A stretch of DNA of 41,312 nucleotides from an uncultured Pelagibacteraceae bacterium (GTDB taxonomy: Bacteria > Pseudomonadota > Alphaproteobacteria > Pelagibacterales > Pelagibacteraceae): contig CABZKL010000011.1 of NCBI GenBank assembly GCA_902526405.1, positions 1 to 41,312 of the forward strand, given 5' to 3'. Of the stretch, positions 17,071 to 25,600 are shown one piece after another (position 1 is the first letter of the stretch; each line of letters starts with the position of its first letter). The notes beneath the pieces are model-generated. The model did no database searches, was not told the origin of the DNA, and was given only the letters and a program-made list of their open reading frames with translations. The position numbers and the translations under genes are program-made.

Positions 17071-17991
17071 TCAAATCCTAGACTCAATATATTTTAATAT
17101 TTTTGTGTTGTAATGCTGAAAACAAGTAGCTTGATCCATTTGATGACCGTCATTAACTGAAAATTTATCTGTTGCTAATTTCCCTAATTTAAAACATTTT
17201 TTCCCATTAATTTTATAATCATCAGATATGATTATTCTTTCCATACCAGGAATTCTATCTATCCAATCAGACGTTAAGCCTTCATAAGAATCTTTTGGAT
17301 GAGTAAAAATTAAAAGTGGAGTTTTCAATTGATCTAAAATTTGTTTGTTTAATTTGTCTCTAAGATCAGATTGAGCAGGTTTTTTTTTTTTAAATTTTGC
17401 TAAAGCAGCTTCTGAACCAACTTTTTTGGCTTTATATTTTTTACTTAACTTTCCAAAACATGCAGGAGCGTAAGCTATACCTCCTGCTGCTTTTTCAGGA
17501 TACTTAGAAAAAAATAGTAAAGTTGTTAATCCACCACATGAATGTCCTGTAACAAATATTTGTTTTCTCGGTACACCTAAGGATACCAACTTGTCGATTA
17601 ATTCAAGATTTTGCTCTACTCTCTTTTCAAGTTTATGTTTACCTACATACGGTTTTTTTGATATCCACCATTTCATACCCATATCCCCCTCGATGTGACC
17701 AGCGCAAAGATTGAAAAGCATAATGGTTTTTTCGTTAACTTTCTCGTTTACTAAAGATACTCGATTTCTTATTTGATCAATCGAGGTGCACCCTTTTTGT
17801 TTTCCATCATTGGTATTTTGACCATGATTGTTAATTAGTATTATTTTATTTTCAGGATTATCAATCGATGAAAGTTTTGTAATTTTAAAATCTTTAGAAA
17901 CAAAACCCATTTTAGTAATCTTATGTCCATCACTTAGTGCAGCTGTAAAACTAAATAATGATAATAATAAAATTAAAAATATTTTTTTCAT
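17071..17991 (-). CDS. Secreted alpha/beta hydrolase
   Basis: 306 residues with a signal peptide (KKIFLILLLSLFSFTAALS). The nucleophile elbow GHSCGG places Ser151 as nucleophile, FTHPKDSYEG offers an acid residue, and NDGHQMDQ near the C-terminus holds the likely catalytic His. The oxyanion region is LINNHGQNTND. It therefore looks like an exported esterase or dienelactone-hydrolase-like enzyme acting in the periplasm; the substrate is unknown. It is convergent with the flavoprotein gene. A 7-bp inverted repeat lies 35-51 nt upstream of its start (18026-18042). Confidence 0.78.
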   Translation of the reverse strand: MKKIFLILLLSLFSFTAALSDGHKITKMGFVSKDFKITKLSSIDNPENKIILINNHGQNTNDGKQKGCTSIDQIRNRVSLVNEKVNEKTIMLFNLCAGHIEGDMGMKWWISKKPYVGKHKLEKRVEQNLELIDKLVSLGVPRKQIFVTGHSCGGLTTLLFFSKYPEKAAGGIAYAPACFGKLSKKYKAKKVGSEAALAKFKKKKPAQSDLRDKLNKQILDQLKTPLLIFTHPKDSYEGLTSDWIDRIPGMERIIISDDYKINGKKCFKLGKLATDKFSVNDGHQMDQATCFQHYNTKILKYIESRI

Positions 17992-18025
17992 ATTGTCAAA
18001 ATTGTTTAATTAAATCTAGAATGGT

Positions 18026-18042
18026 ATGTGATATGATCACAT
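18026..18042. promoter_or_regulatory. Inverted repeat ATGTGAT-ATG-ATCACAT
   Basis: Perfect 7-bp arms with a 3-nt spacer lie at the end of the 85-residue gene and upstream of the hydrolase gene. It recalls a CRP/FNR site (TGTGA...TCACA), but the half-sites are 5 bp apart where the usual spacing is 6. No T-run follows, so it is not a terminator. Regulator unknown. Confidence 0.35.
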
Positions 18043-18294
18043 TATTTTCTCAAGTTTCCAAGCTTCATCTTTAGCATTAAACTTTGCGTTCCAGTCTTTA
18101 GATCTTTGATCTTCAAATAAAGCATAAAATTTTTCTTCATCAGTGACATTTGCAATAAAAATCATTTTACCTTCACGAATGTGAGCCCATTCAAATGATG
18201 ACGTGCACTTTGCAAGATCATCTTTAAACATACTGTATAAATCATCTGCATCTTTTTGAGTTCCTTCATATGTTGTTGTTCCAACAAAGTTCAT
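18037..18294 (-). CDS. Small conserved-looking protein of unknown function
   Basis: 85 residues, unrecognised. It starts MNFVGTTTYEGTQKDADDLY and has alternating beta/alpha character (KMIFIANVTDEEKFYALFED) that could form a ferredoxin-like or dimeric alpha/beta-barrel fold. There is no signal peptide and no membrane segment. A ribosome site (AAAGGAAAA) precedes the ATG. It is divergent from the GYD-domain gene, another small alpha/beta-barrel candidate, across 147 bp. The codon pattern and start signal favour a real gene. Confidence 0.65.
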   Translation of the reverse strand: MNFVGTTTYEGTQKDADDLYSMFKDDLAKCTSSFEWAHIREGKMIFIANVTDEEKFYALFEDQRSKDWNAKFNAKDEAWKLEKIM

Positions 18295-18441
18295 AGTTTT
18301 TCCTTTCTTTAATTAGGTTAATTTAATTAAATCATAAAATAATAAAAAAAAATAGAATATTTACTGAATTTTTATTGAGACAATTTGTAAAAGAAAATTG
18401 TATCATCTCATGCTAGATTATTAATTTTAAAGGAGGAAATA

Positions 18442-18768
18442 ATGAAAGCATATATAATGGGAAACTACACTGAAAAAGCATTTCAGGGTTTTTTAAAAGA
18501 TCCTAAAACTGATAGAAAAGCAGTTGTAGAACAATTAACTAAAGCTATGGGTGGAACGATGCATAGTATGGATATCGTTCGTGGGTCATATGATTTTGTA
18601 GTTGTTAATGAATTAGCTACATTTGAGGATTTTGCAGCTGTAAAACTTGTTGTTGAGGCTTCAGGAGCAATTAAAAACCTAACTATGTTAGAGGCTATTG
18701 ATTTTACAAAAGCTACAACGAAAGCAAGTGAAGTAGCTTCAGGTGCCTATAAAGCTCCAGGTCAATAA
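18442..18768 (+). CDS. GYD-domain protein
   Basis: 108 residues. YIMGNYTEKAFQGFLKDP, then AMGGTMHSMDIVRGSYDFVVV and the downstream AIKNLTMLEAI follow the GYD domain pattern, a dimeric ferredoxin-like fold with no settled function. The domain's GxYDFV core reads GSYDFV here. The residues after about 90 are an Ala/Ser/Thr-rich tail. The very strong ribosome site AAAGGAGG before the ATG suggests high expression. Its stop abuts the stop of the convergent DUF779 gene. Confidence 0.85.
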   Translation: MKAYIMGNYTEKAFQGFLKDPKTDRKAVVEQLTKAMGGTMHSMDIVRGSYDFVVVNELATFEDFAAVKLVVEASGAIKNLTMLEAIDFTKATTKASEVASGAYKAPGQ

Positions 18769-19128
18769 TTAAGATTGATTAATTTTTTTGTCGTTATCGA
18801 CAACTAGGCAGATTTCTGACTTTGTCAGGAATCTGCGTCCTCGCCCATTATCAAGAGAGAACATTCCGCCAATTCCATTAACTGCGTCAATAGTTAAATC
18901 AGTATGTTTCCATTTCTCGTACTGATCCTCATTCATATAAAATGGAACACCATCAATATCTCCTAACTTGACGTCACTATCTCCAACTAGATATTCTTTG
19001 GCTGGATAACACATTGGTGCGCTTCCATCACAGCATCCGCCAGATTGATGGAAAATTAATTCGTCACCATGGTCTTTTTTAATATCATTAAGAAGTTTTT
19101 TTGCTGATAGAGTTGCGCTTACTTTCAT
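18769..19128 (-). CDS. DUF779 protein, partner of aldehyde dehydrogenase
   Basis: 119 residues. HQSGGCCDGSAPMCYP, with its three Cys, together with GVPFYMNEDQYEKWKHT and NGRGRRFLT is the DUF779 signature. Genes of this family are commonly found directly beside ExaC/AcoD-type aldehyde dehydrogenases, as here, and the Cys cluster suggests metal binding or redox sensing; the biochemical role is not established. It lies 43 nt after the dehydrogenase stop, with a strong hairpin in the gap. Confidence 0.88.
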   Translation of the reverse strand: MKVSATLSAKKLLNDIKKDHGDELIFHQSGGCCDGSAPMCYPAKEYLVGDSDVKLGDIDGVPFYMNEDQYEKWKHTDLTIDAVNGIGGMFSLDNGRGRRFLTKSEICLVVDNDKKINQS

Positions 19129-19136
19129 AATTTATT

Positions 19137-19159
19137 CTGGCCCGTGAATCACGAGCCAG
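19137..19159 (-). promoter_or_regulatory. GC-rich intercistronic hairpin before the DUF779 gene
   Basis: The minus strand reads CTGGC-T-CGTG, loop ATT, CACG-G-GCCAG: two stems of 5 and 4 bp with one mismatch and a 3-nt loop. It is by far the most GC-rich short segment nearby and ends 8 nt before the DUF779 ATG. No T-run follows, so it is more likely an mRNA-stability or translation element than a terminator. Confidence 0.55.
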
Positions 19160-19171
19160 TATAACACTTAA

Positions 19172-20719
19172 TTACAGATAAAATCCATCAGGTTCTTCCT
19201 TATATGAAACTAACAAATTCTTAGTTTGTCTATAATGATTTAACATCATTTTGTGAGTTTCTCTTCCAATACCTGATTGTTTGTATCCACCAAAAGCTGC
19301 ATGAGCTGGATAAGCATGGAAACAATTAGTCCATACTCTTCCTGCTTCAATTGATCTTCCAAACTTATAGGCTGTATTTATGTTTCTTGTCCAAACACCA
19401 GCACCTAATCCGTAAAGAGTATCATTAGCAATTTCTAATGCTTCAGCTTTATCTTTAAAAGTAGTAACAGAAACGACGGGTCCAAAAATTTCTTCTTGGA
19501 AAATTCTCATTTTGTTATGTCCTTTAAAAACAGTCGGTTGGATATAGTTACCTTTTTCAAGACCACTATTTAATTTAGCAATATCTCCTCCAGCTAAAAC
19601 CTCCGCACCTTCTTTTTTACCTAAATCGAGATAAGATTTAATCTTCTCCATTTGTTCAACTGATGCCTGAGCTCCAAGAGCTGTATCACTAATAAGTGGA
19701 TTGTCTTGCTTAATGTTTTTTACTCTTTCCAAGGCTTTTTCCATGAATTTTTCATAAATAGATTCTTGGACAAGAGCTCTACTAGGACAAGTACATACCT
19801 CCCCTTGGTTGAAAGCAAACATTGCAAAACCTTCAAAACATTTTGAAAGATAAGCATCATCCTCAAGCATGATGTCTTCAAAGAAAATGTTAGGAGATTT
19901 ACCACCCAACTCTAAAGTAATAGGTATTAAGTTTTGGGAAGCGTACTGCATTATTAATCTACCAGTTGTAGTTTCACCTGTAAAAGCAACTTTCTTAACT
20001 CTTTTGGAAGATGCTAATGGTTTACCAGCTTCTAAGCCGTAACCACTAACTACATTTAAAACACCCGGTGGAATTAAATCACCAATAAGATCCATCATCA
20101 CCATTATCGATGCTGGAGTTTGTTCTGCTGGTTTAAGAACTATACAGTTTCCTGCTGCTAAAGCTGGAGCTACTTTCCATGCTGCCATTAAAAGTGGAAA
20201 GTTCCATGGTATAATCTGACCAACTACTCCAAGTGGTTCTGGGATATGATAAGCATACATGTCATTACTTATCTCAGCCACTGAACCCTCCTCTGCTCTA
20301 ATTACGCCAGCAAAGTATCTAAAGTGATCTATTGTTAATGGAATGTCTGCACCTGCAGTCTCTCGAATTGGTTTACCATTATCCATCGTTTCCGCTGTGG
20401 CCAATAACTGGGCATTTGCCTCTAAAACATCAGCTATTTTATTAAGCATTATAGATCTTTCAGTTATCGAAGTTTTACCCCATTTAGGAAAAGCAGCGTG
20501 TGCTGCATCTAAAGCAGCCTCGACGTCTTGTTCATTCGAACGTGCTACAGAACAGATAGTCTCATTTGTTATCGGGCTTGGATTATCAAAATACTTGCCC
20601 GACTTTGGTTCAACAAATTTTCCATTAATATAGTTTCCGTATCTTGCTTTAAATGGAAATTTAACCTTTAAATGAGAGGTATCTAGTGCTGATGACACTT
20701 TCATTTCTTCTGCACTCAT
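19172..20719 (-). CDS. Aldehyde dehydrogenase (ExaC/AcoD type)
   Basis: 515 residues from the ATG at 20719, preceded by a strong GAGGAG ribosome site 8 nt away. The frame continues open 63 codons further upstream (ATG 20908). The segment [16 protein letters not shown] at the start and [20 protein letters not shown] match acetaldehyde/propionaldehyde dehydrogenases of about 506 residues. FTGETTTG is the NAD loop, LELGGKSPN holds the general-base Glu, and GEVCTCPSR the catalytic Cys at about 309. It oxidises short aldehydes to acids with NAD+. The adjacent DUF779 gene is the usual partner of this subfamily. Confidence 0.92.
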   Translation of the reverse strand: MSAEEMKVSSALDTSHLKVKFPFKARYGNYINGKFVEPKSGKYFDNPSPITNETICSVARSNEQDVEAALDAAHAAFPKWGKTSITERSIMLNKIADVLEANAQLLATAETMDNGKPIRETAGADIPLTIDHFRYFAGVIRAEEGSVAEISNDMYAYHIPEPLGVVGQIIPWNFPLLMAAWKVAPALAAGNCIVLKPAEQTPASIMVMMDLIGDLIPPGVLNVVSGYGLEAGKPLASSKRVKKVAFTGETTTGRLIMQYASQNLIPITLELGGKSPNIFFEDIMLEDDAYLSKCFEGFAMFAFNQGEVCTCPSRALVQESIYEKFMEKALERVKNIKQDNPLISDTALGAQASVEQMEKIKSYLDLGKKEGAEVLAGGDIAKLNSGLEKGNYIQPTVFKGHNKMRIFQEEIFGPVVSVTTFKDKAEALEIANDTLYGLGAGVWTRNINTAYKFGRSIEAGRVWTNCFHAYPAHAAFGGYKQSGIGRETHKMMLNHYRQTKNLLVSYKEEPDGFYL

Positions 20720-20908
20720 TTTTTTCTCTCCTCTTGTTTTGTTAGATTTAATGTTATTAGATCTTCCAGATTTTTTTACAGGTTTCTTGGTCGCAGACTT
20801 TTTTGTCCCAACTTTTTTAGTCTTAACCTTTTTTTTATTTTTTATTTTTCTAGAAGTTTTGACTAATTTCTTTTTTTTCTTTTTGGTTTTTTTAAGCAGT
20901 TTAGCCAT
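20720..20908 (-). other. Lysine-rich in-frame extension upstream of the aldehyde dehydrogenase
   Basis: This open segment of 63 codons is in frame with the dehydrogenase and would give a leader starting [17 protein letters not shown], nearly half Lys with interspersed Val, Ser and Thr, like a histone-H1-type tail. The ATG at 20908 has no ribosome site. It may be a true N-terminal tail, a translated leader, or simply an open frame arising from A-rich sequence; a strong internal ribosome site favours one of the last two. Confidence 0.35.
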
Positions 20909-21021
20909 TTATATAAGTGAAATTAAAAACCTATTAAAAGGACTTGTAAACAAAACAATTGTGTCTTCAATTCAAGGTTGTATTGATTTACTTGTTAAAT
21001 AAAAAAAAAATTATTTAATTT

Positions 21022-21462
21022 CTAATTACCTATTTTGGACAATTTTTTTTTTAATTTTTTTGACAGTTTAGAAAACCATTCTTTCTCTTTCCCTGACTCA
21101 GGTAATACTGCACCATATTCAATCATTTGAGATGGTGGTAGGTCAATTATGTAAACCCAAACCTGTGTGTCATCTAATTTAGATTTTTTAATTATAACAT
21201 CTCTTAAATTAGAAATTAATTTATCTTTTATTTTTTTTGGTCTTCCAGCTCTAATTTGACCAAATAAAAATATTGAAGGCTCTTTAACTTTTTTTCCTCC
21301 CATGAAATGATTGTTTTTTTTTGTTTTATTAAATATCACTTGTGCAAAATAAGTATTTGCACCCGTTACAACATTATGAACCTTGGTAATTCCTTCTGCT
21401 AAATTTTTTTGCTGTTTAGAACTTAAATTAAAATTTGAATTAGTAACGGTATAAGTTGGCAT
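21022..21462 (-). CDS. cis-CaaD-like tautomerase superfamily protein
   Basis: 146 residues. After Met removal, Pro1 is N-terminal, as required for this superfamily. Numbered from Pro1, the six catalytic residues known for cis-3-chloroacrylic acid dehalogenase appear at the same positions without a gap: Pro1, His28, Arg70, Arg73, Tyr103 and Glu114 (VWVYIIDLPPSQMIEYG). GKEKEWF further on also matches the family. Relatives hydrate cis-3-haloacrylates or acetylenecarboxylates to malonate semialdehyde. The real substrate here is unknown. The C-terminus is a Lys-rich helix (SKLSKKLKKKLSK). The stop of the upstream carbonic anhydrase gene is 5 nt away, so the two are co-transcribed. Confidence 0.85.
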   Translation of the reverse strand: MPTYTVTNSNFNLSSKQQKNLAEGITKVHNVVTGANTYFAQVIFNKTKKNNHFMGGKKVKEPSIFLFGQIRAGRPKKIKDKLISNLRDVIIKKSKLDDTQVWVYIIDLPPSQMIEYGAVLPESGKEKEWFSKLSKKLKKKLSKIGN

Positions 21463-21467
21463 AAAAA

Positions 21468-21980
21468 TTAGAATATAGATTTTGAATATTTTTTCCAGTT
21501 ATCCTGGTAATGCTTTGTATTTTCAACTATCGCTTCTTTTTCATCCTCGGTTACTTCTCTTATAACTTTACCAGGTGAACCAACTACTAATGAGTTATCA
21601 GGTATTTCCTTATTTTCTGTTATTAAAGCTTTAGCACCAATGATACAGTTTTTTCCAATTATAGCTTTGTTAAGAATAACAGCACCAATACCAATCAAAC
21701 TACTGTCACCAATAGTACATCCATGAAGCATAACCATATGACCTATAGTTACATCTTTACCAACTTTTAACGGGCAACCTGGATCTGTATGTAAAACGCT
21801 CCCATCTTGAACATTTGATCCTTCACCAATAAATATGTTCTCAACATCTCCTCTTAAAACTGCATTAAACCAAATACTTGTATTTTTCTCTAATGTAACA
21901 TCACCTATTATAGTTGCATTTGGTGCTACCCAATTTTCGCCAGAGTTTTTTGGTTTTTTATCTTTTAAATCGTAAAACAT
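21468..21980 (-). CDS. Gamma-carbonic anhydrase family protein
   Basis: 170 residues forming a left-handed beta helix of hexapeptide repeats (I/V-G-x repeats throughout 20-145). The three zinc-binding His are seen at 64 (VLHTD), 81 and 86 (TIGHMVMLHGC). It may hydrate CO2 or, as in many proteins of this family, have an acyl or CoA-related role. VVGSPGKVIREVT is the usual C-terminal cap. Its start is only 20 bp from that of the divergent thioredoxin-like gene. Confidence 0.9.
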   Translation of the reverse strand: MFYDLKDKKPKNSGENWVAPNATIIGDVTLEKNTSIWFNAVLRGDVENIFIGEGSNVQDGSVLHTDPGCPLKVGKDVTIGHMVMLHGCTIGDSSLIGIGAVILNKAIIGKNCIIGAKALITENKEIPDNSLVVGSPGKVIREVTEDEKEAIVENTKHYQDNWKKYSKSIF

Positions 21981-22000
21981 AATTTATACATTATTACATT

Positions 22001-22555
22001 ATGCCAATACAAACTCCAATATGTGATTTTGGTAAAAAAGCTGTTCCATTTGAACTAAAATCAACTGATGAAAAAATTCTTAAGCTTGATGATATTAAAG
22101 GAGAAAATGGAACTCTAATAATGTTTATTTGTAACCATTGTCCCTATGTTAAAGCAGTTACAAAAGATATAGTTGAAGACTGCAATAATTTAAAAAAATT
22201 AGGTATAAACTCTGTCGCGATTTGTTCAAATGATGCCGTTAATTATCCTGAAGACTCATTTGAAAATATGATAAAGTTCTCTAGTAGTAATAGTTTTAGT
22301 TTTCCGTATTTAGTAGATGAAACCCAAGAAGTAGCAAAGGCTTATGATGCTGTTTGTACTCCTGATTTCTTTGGATACAATAAAAATTTAGAGCTTCAAT
22401 ACAGAGGTCGAGTGAGAGAATTAAAAAAACTTATTCCAGTTAGAAGTGGAGATAGTGATCTATTTCAAGCAATGAAACAAATAGCTAAAACAGGTAAAGG
22501 TCCAAAAGAACAAATTCCAAGTGCTGGATGTGGCATTAAATGGAAATATGATTAA
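22001..22555 (+). CDS. Thioredoxin-like/peroxiredoxin-like family protein
   Basis: 184 residues of thioredoxin fold without a signal peptide. LIMFICNHCPYVKAV carries a CxxC (Cys44, Cys47), the pattern seen in the 'thioredoxin family protein/alkyl hydroperoxide reductase' group. CTPDFFGYNKNLELQYRGRV supplies the cis-Pro region and the following strand. It ends with GCGIKWK, another conserved feature of the group. It is probably a cytoplasmic thiol oxidoreductase of unknown partner. It overlaps the following glycosyltransferase by one base (TAATG). Confidence 0.85.
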   Translation: MPIQTPICDFGKKAVPFELKSTDEKILKLDDIKGENGTLIMFICNHCPYVKAVTKDIVEDCNNLKKLGINSVAICSNDAVNYPEDSFENMIKFSSSNSFSFPYLVDETQEVAKAYDAVCTPDFFGYNKNLELQYRGRVRELKKLIPVRSGDSDLFQAMKQIAKTGKGPKEQIPSAGCGIKWKYD

Positions 22556-23637
22556 TGTATTTAGTTGTTACTAGATCTTTTCCACCAGAGCTTGGTGGAA
22601 TGCAAAGTTTAATGTGGGGTCTTTCAAGAGAATTATCAAAAAATTTTATGATTAAAGTTTTTGCAGATTATATTGAAGGTCATAAAGAATTTGATGAACA
22701 AGCATCTTTTTCAATTGAAAGAGTTGGAGGAATTAAACTTTTAAGAAAATACAGAAAAGCTCAATTAATAGATGAATTTATTAAAGATAACAAAATACAG
22801 GGAATTATTGCTGATCATTGGAAGAGCTTAGAGCTAATTAAATCATCTGAAAATAAATATTGCCTAATTCATAGTAAAGAAATTAATCATCCAAAAGGCT
22901 CAAGTTTAAATAAAAGAGTTTTAAATGTTTTGAATAATGTTGAGAGAGTAATTGCCAACTCACAATTTACAAAAAATCTAGCAATTGACTGTGGTGTTAA
23001 TGAAAATAGAGTTGTTGTAATCAACCCTGGAGTAGATCCTGCTAAAGAATTAGATAAAAAAACTATGAATAAAGTTGAGAGTTTACTTAAAGTAAAAACA
23101 CCTCGTTTAATTACAGTTTCAAGATTTGATAAAAGAAAAAATCATGAAAAAGTAATCATGGCTATGAGAAACTTAAAACAAATTTATCCTGATATTGTTT
23201 ATATTTGTGTGGGTTATGGAGAAGAAGAAGAAAATATTAAAAATCTTGTCAAAGAATTAGATTTAGAAGGTCAGGTTATGTTTTTTAAGGATATAACTAA
23301 TGATTTAAAAAATGCTTTGATTGCAAAATCTAATGTATTTGTTATGCCTTCTATAATTCACAAAACATCAGTTGAAGGATTTGGAATTGCCTATGTAGAG
23401 GCTGCTCAATATGGAATTCCTTCAATTGGAGGAAAAGATGGTGGTGCAGCAGATGCAATTGAGCATGAAAAAACTGGTCTAATATGTGATGGAAATAATT
23501 TAGATGATATCTACTCATCTATAAATGCATCTTTAGAAAATAAAAAATATTTGGAATTTGGAAAAAATGCAAAAGAATTTGTTACTAAATTCCAATGGTC
23601 TAAAATTATTGAAGATTATAAAAAAATTTTAAACTAA
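22555..23637 (+). CDS. Glycosyltransferase family 4 (GT-B fold)
   Basis: 360 residues. The N-terminal half begins with VVTRSFPPELGGMQSLMWGL, where the GG loop is typical of GT4. The C-terminal half has VSRFDKRKNHEKVI and the EX7E motif in VEGFGIAYVEAAQYGIPSIG, which bind the nucleotide-sugar. It transfers a sugar in glycolipid or surface polysaccharide synthesis at the cytoplasmic face of the inner membrane; donor and acceptor are unknown. The stop overlaps that of the convergent tctA gene by 4 bases. Confidence 0.9.
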   Translation: MYLVVTRSFPPELGGMQSLMWGLSRELSKNFMIKVFADYIEGHKEFDEQASFSIERVGGIKLLRKYRKAQLIDEFIKDNKIQGIIADHWKSLELIKSSENKYCLIHSKEINHPKGSSLNKRVLNVLNNVERVIANSQFTKNLAIDCGVNENRVVVINPGVDPAKELDKKTMNKVESLLKVKTPRLITVSRFDKRKNHEKVIMAMRNLKQIYPDIVYICVGYGEEEENIKNLVKELDLEGQVMFFKDITNDLKNALIAKSNVFVMPSIIHKTSVEGFGIAYVEAAQYGIPSIGGKDGGAADAIEHEKTGLICDGNNLDDIYSSINASLENKKYLEFGKNAKEFVTKFQWSKIIEDYKKILN

Positions 23638-25133
23638 TTCTTCTTCATAAAAGTTTTATATATATGCCAAATTACAATAAAGGCTGTAGTGAGCAAAATA
23701 CACAAAGTTAACATTCTGTCCCATAAAAATTCCCATGAACCATTACTTAATAACAAAGATCTTCTTAAATTTTCTTCCATTAATCCTCCAAGGACAAAAG
23801 CTAAAATAAGAGGTGGCATAGGAAAGTCATATAAGCGCAAAAATGTTGCAACAACTGCAATTCCGATCATTAAATAAATATCAAAATTATTAAATGACAT
23901 TACGTAAATACCAGTAATTGAGAAAAATAAAATTAATGGAATTAAATAATTTTTTGGTACAGCAAGAATTCTAGCAATATAGGGAATTAAAGGTAAATTT
24001 AAAATTAATAAAATAACCATCCCGATATACATTGACATAATAATTGACCAGAAAATTTCAGGGTTTGTCATATAAAGTCTTGGTCCTGGTTGAACACCAA
24101 ATCCTAAAAGAGCACCTAACATCACTGCTGTTGTTCCACTTCCTGGAATTCCTAATGTTAGCATGGGCACAAATGAACCAGAGCACGCAGCATTATTTGC
24201 TGTTTCAGGTGCAGACAATCCATTTACACTCCCTTTACCAAACTTCTGTTTTTCATCATCATTGACTAAATTTCTTTCCATTCCATAAGCTAAAAATGAT
24301 GCAATAGTTGCTCCAGCCCCTGGCAAAACACCAATTAAAAAACCAATTACTGAAGAACGAGGAATTGTTTTATACATTTTTTTTCTATCTTCTTTTTCAA
24401 TTTTTATTGAACCTAATTCAGTTAAAGAAACTTGTTTAGCAGCAGCAGTTGGATCATTTCTTTTTAAAATAATTGTCAAAGCTTCGCTCATTGCAAATGT
24501 CGCCATTACAACTAAAACAAAACTGATACCATCTGTTAAATTCATATTATCAAAAGTAAATCTAGTAATATCTGAAAGGCTATCTTGTCCAACTGAAGCT
24601 AACATCAAACCAAGTACTACCATCATCATTGCTTTTAAAAACTGTCCTTTAGATGAGAATGCTGCTATTGCGGTTAAACCTAGAATCATTAAAGCAAAAT
24701 AATCTGGAGATCTAAATGATAAACTAACTTTAGATAAACTTGGGGCCAAAAATAGCAAATAAATTGCTGAAAATGTTCCACCAGCAAATGAACTCCAGGC
24801 AGCAATAGCTAAAGCTTTTCCAGCTTTACCTTGCTGAGCCATTGGATAACCGTCAAAAGATGTTGCAACAGTTCCTGGGACGCCTGGAGCATTTAATAAT
24901 ATTGATGATGTAGACCCACCAAATACTGCTCCGTAATAAACACCTGCCATTAAAATTAATCCTGTTGCAGGATCAAAACCATAAGTAATAGGTATCATAA
25001 GAGCAATAGCAGTCATTGGACCTAGGCCAGGTAGCATTCCTATAATTGTTCCAAAAAAACAACCAATCATTACCATAAATATATTTTGTAGGGTTAGAGC
25101 AGTTGATAGACCGATTAATATTCCCTCAATCAT
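23634..25133 (-). CDS. tctA: Tripartite tricarboxylate transporter large permease (TctA)
   Basis: 499 residues with about 12 membrane segments. The conserved FFGTIIGMLPGLGPMTAIALMIP near residues 27-49, its repeat FLIGVLPGAGATIASFLAYG and GIPGSGTTAVMLGAL are diagnostic for TctA. It is the transport channel of a Na+-coupled binding-protein-dependent carboxylate importer. Its start overlaps the tctB stop by 4 bases (ATGA), and it is the last gene of tctC-tctB-tctA. Confidence 0.94.
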   Translation of the reverse strand: MIEGILIGLSTALTLQNIFMVMIGCFFGTIIGMLPGLGPMTAIALMIPITYGFDPATGLILMAGVYYGAVFGGSTSSILLNAPGVPGTVATSFDGYPMAQQGKAGKALAIAAWSSFAGGTFSAIYLLFLAPSLSKVSLSFRSPDYFALMILGLTAIAAFSSKGQFLKAMMMVVLGLMLASVGQDSLSDITRFTFDNMNLTDGISFVLVVMATFAMSEALTIILKRNDPTAAAKQVSLTELGSIKIEKEDRKKMYKTIPRSSVIGFLIGVLPGAGATIASFLAYGMERNLVNDDEKQKFGKGSVNGLSAPETANNAACSGSFVPMLTLGIPGSGTTAVMLGALLGFGVQPGPRLYMTNPEIFWSIIMSMYIGMVILLILNLPLIPYIARILAVPKNYLIPLILFFSITGIYVMSFNNFDIYLMIGIAVVATFLRLYDFPMPPLILAFVLGGLMEENLRRSLLLSNGSWEFLWDRMLTLCILLTTAFIVIWHIYKTFMKKN

Positions 25134-25600
25134 CCCATCACCCCAATCAATTGTAAAAATGGATCTCTTAAATAAATCTCAAGCACACCATGTAACAAAT
25201 ACATAAACGCAGCTACAAAAGGGAATGATAATAAAAACATCAATATCCATCGTCTTTCACCTAAAAAATAATAAGAACCGAATAAAAAAAATGAAGTAGT
25301 TAAAAAATATCCAACTTTTAAAATTGTTGCTCCATAAATAATTGCAATAATGATTAATATAGTAGTTTTTTTATATTCTAAATTTCTATGTTCAACTTTA
25401 ATGGTTTTAGGATCTGGAAGAATTAATTTTAATCCTGAAAAGAATAAACCTGCATAACCTAAATAAATTGGGAATGTTTTTGCATTAAATGGTGCGTTCT
25501 CATCAAATGTAAATACTTGAATTTGGTAAGCTGTATATAAATAAAATACAGAAAAAATAAAAAAGAGCAGTGATATAATTTTAGTAGTATTTATATTCAC
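25130..25600 (-). CDS. tctB: Tripartite tricarboxylate transporter small permease (TctB)
   Basis: 156 residues with four hydrophobic segments (about 9-26, 47-63, 79-110 and 117-142), the normal shape of TctB. NAKTFPIYLGYAGLFFSGLKLI matches the family's 'FP.. l.. ' region after helix 1. The GTG start at 25600 is buried in the 3' end of a long hairpin spanning 25564-25606, so translation may depend on unfolding or on ribosomes arriving from tctC. Confidence 0.87.
   Translation of the reverse strand: MNINTTKIISLLFFIFSVFYLYTAYQIQVFTFDENAPFNAKTFPIYLGYAGLFFSGLKLILPDPKTIKVEHRNLEYKKTTILIIIAIIYGATILKVGYFLTTSFFLFGSYYFLGERRWILMFLLSFPFVAAFMYLLHGVLEIYLRDPFLQLIGVMG

Noticed and set aside
18026..18042. Terminator for the 85-residue gene
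   Set aside because: The stem is not followed by a T-run on either strand.
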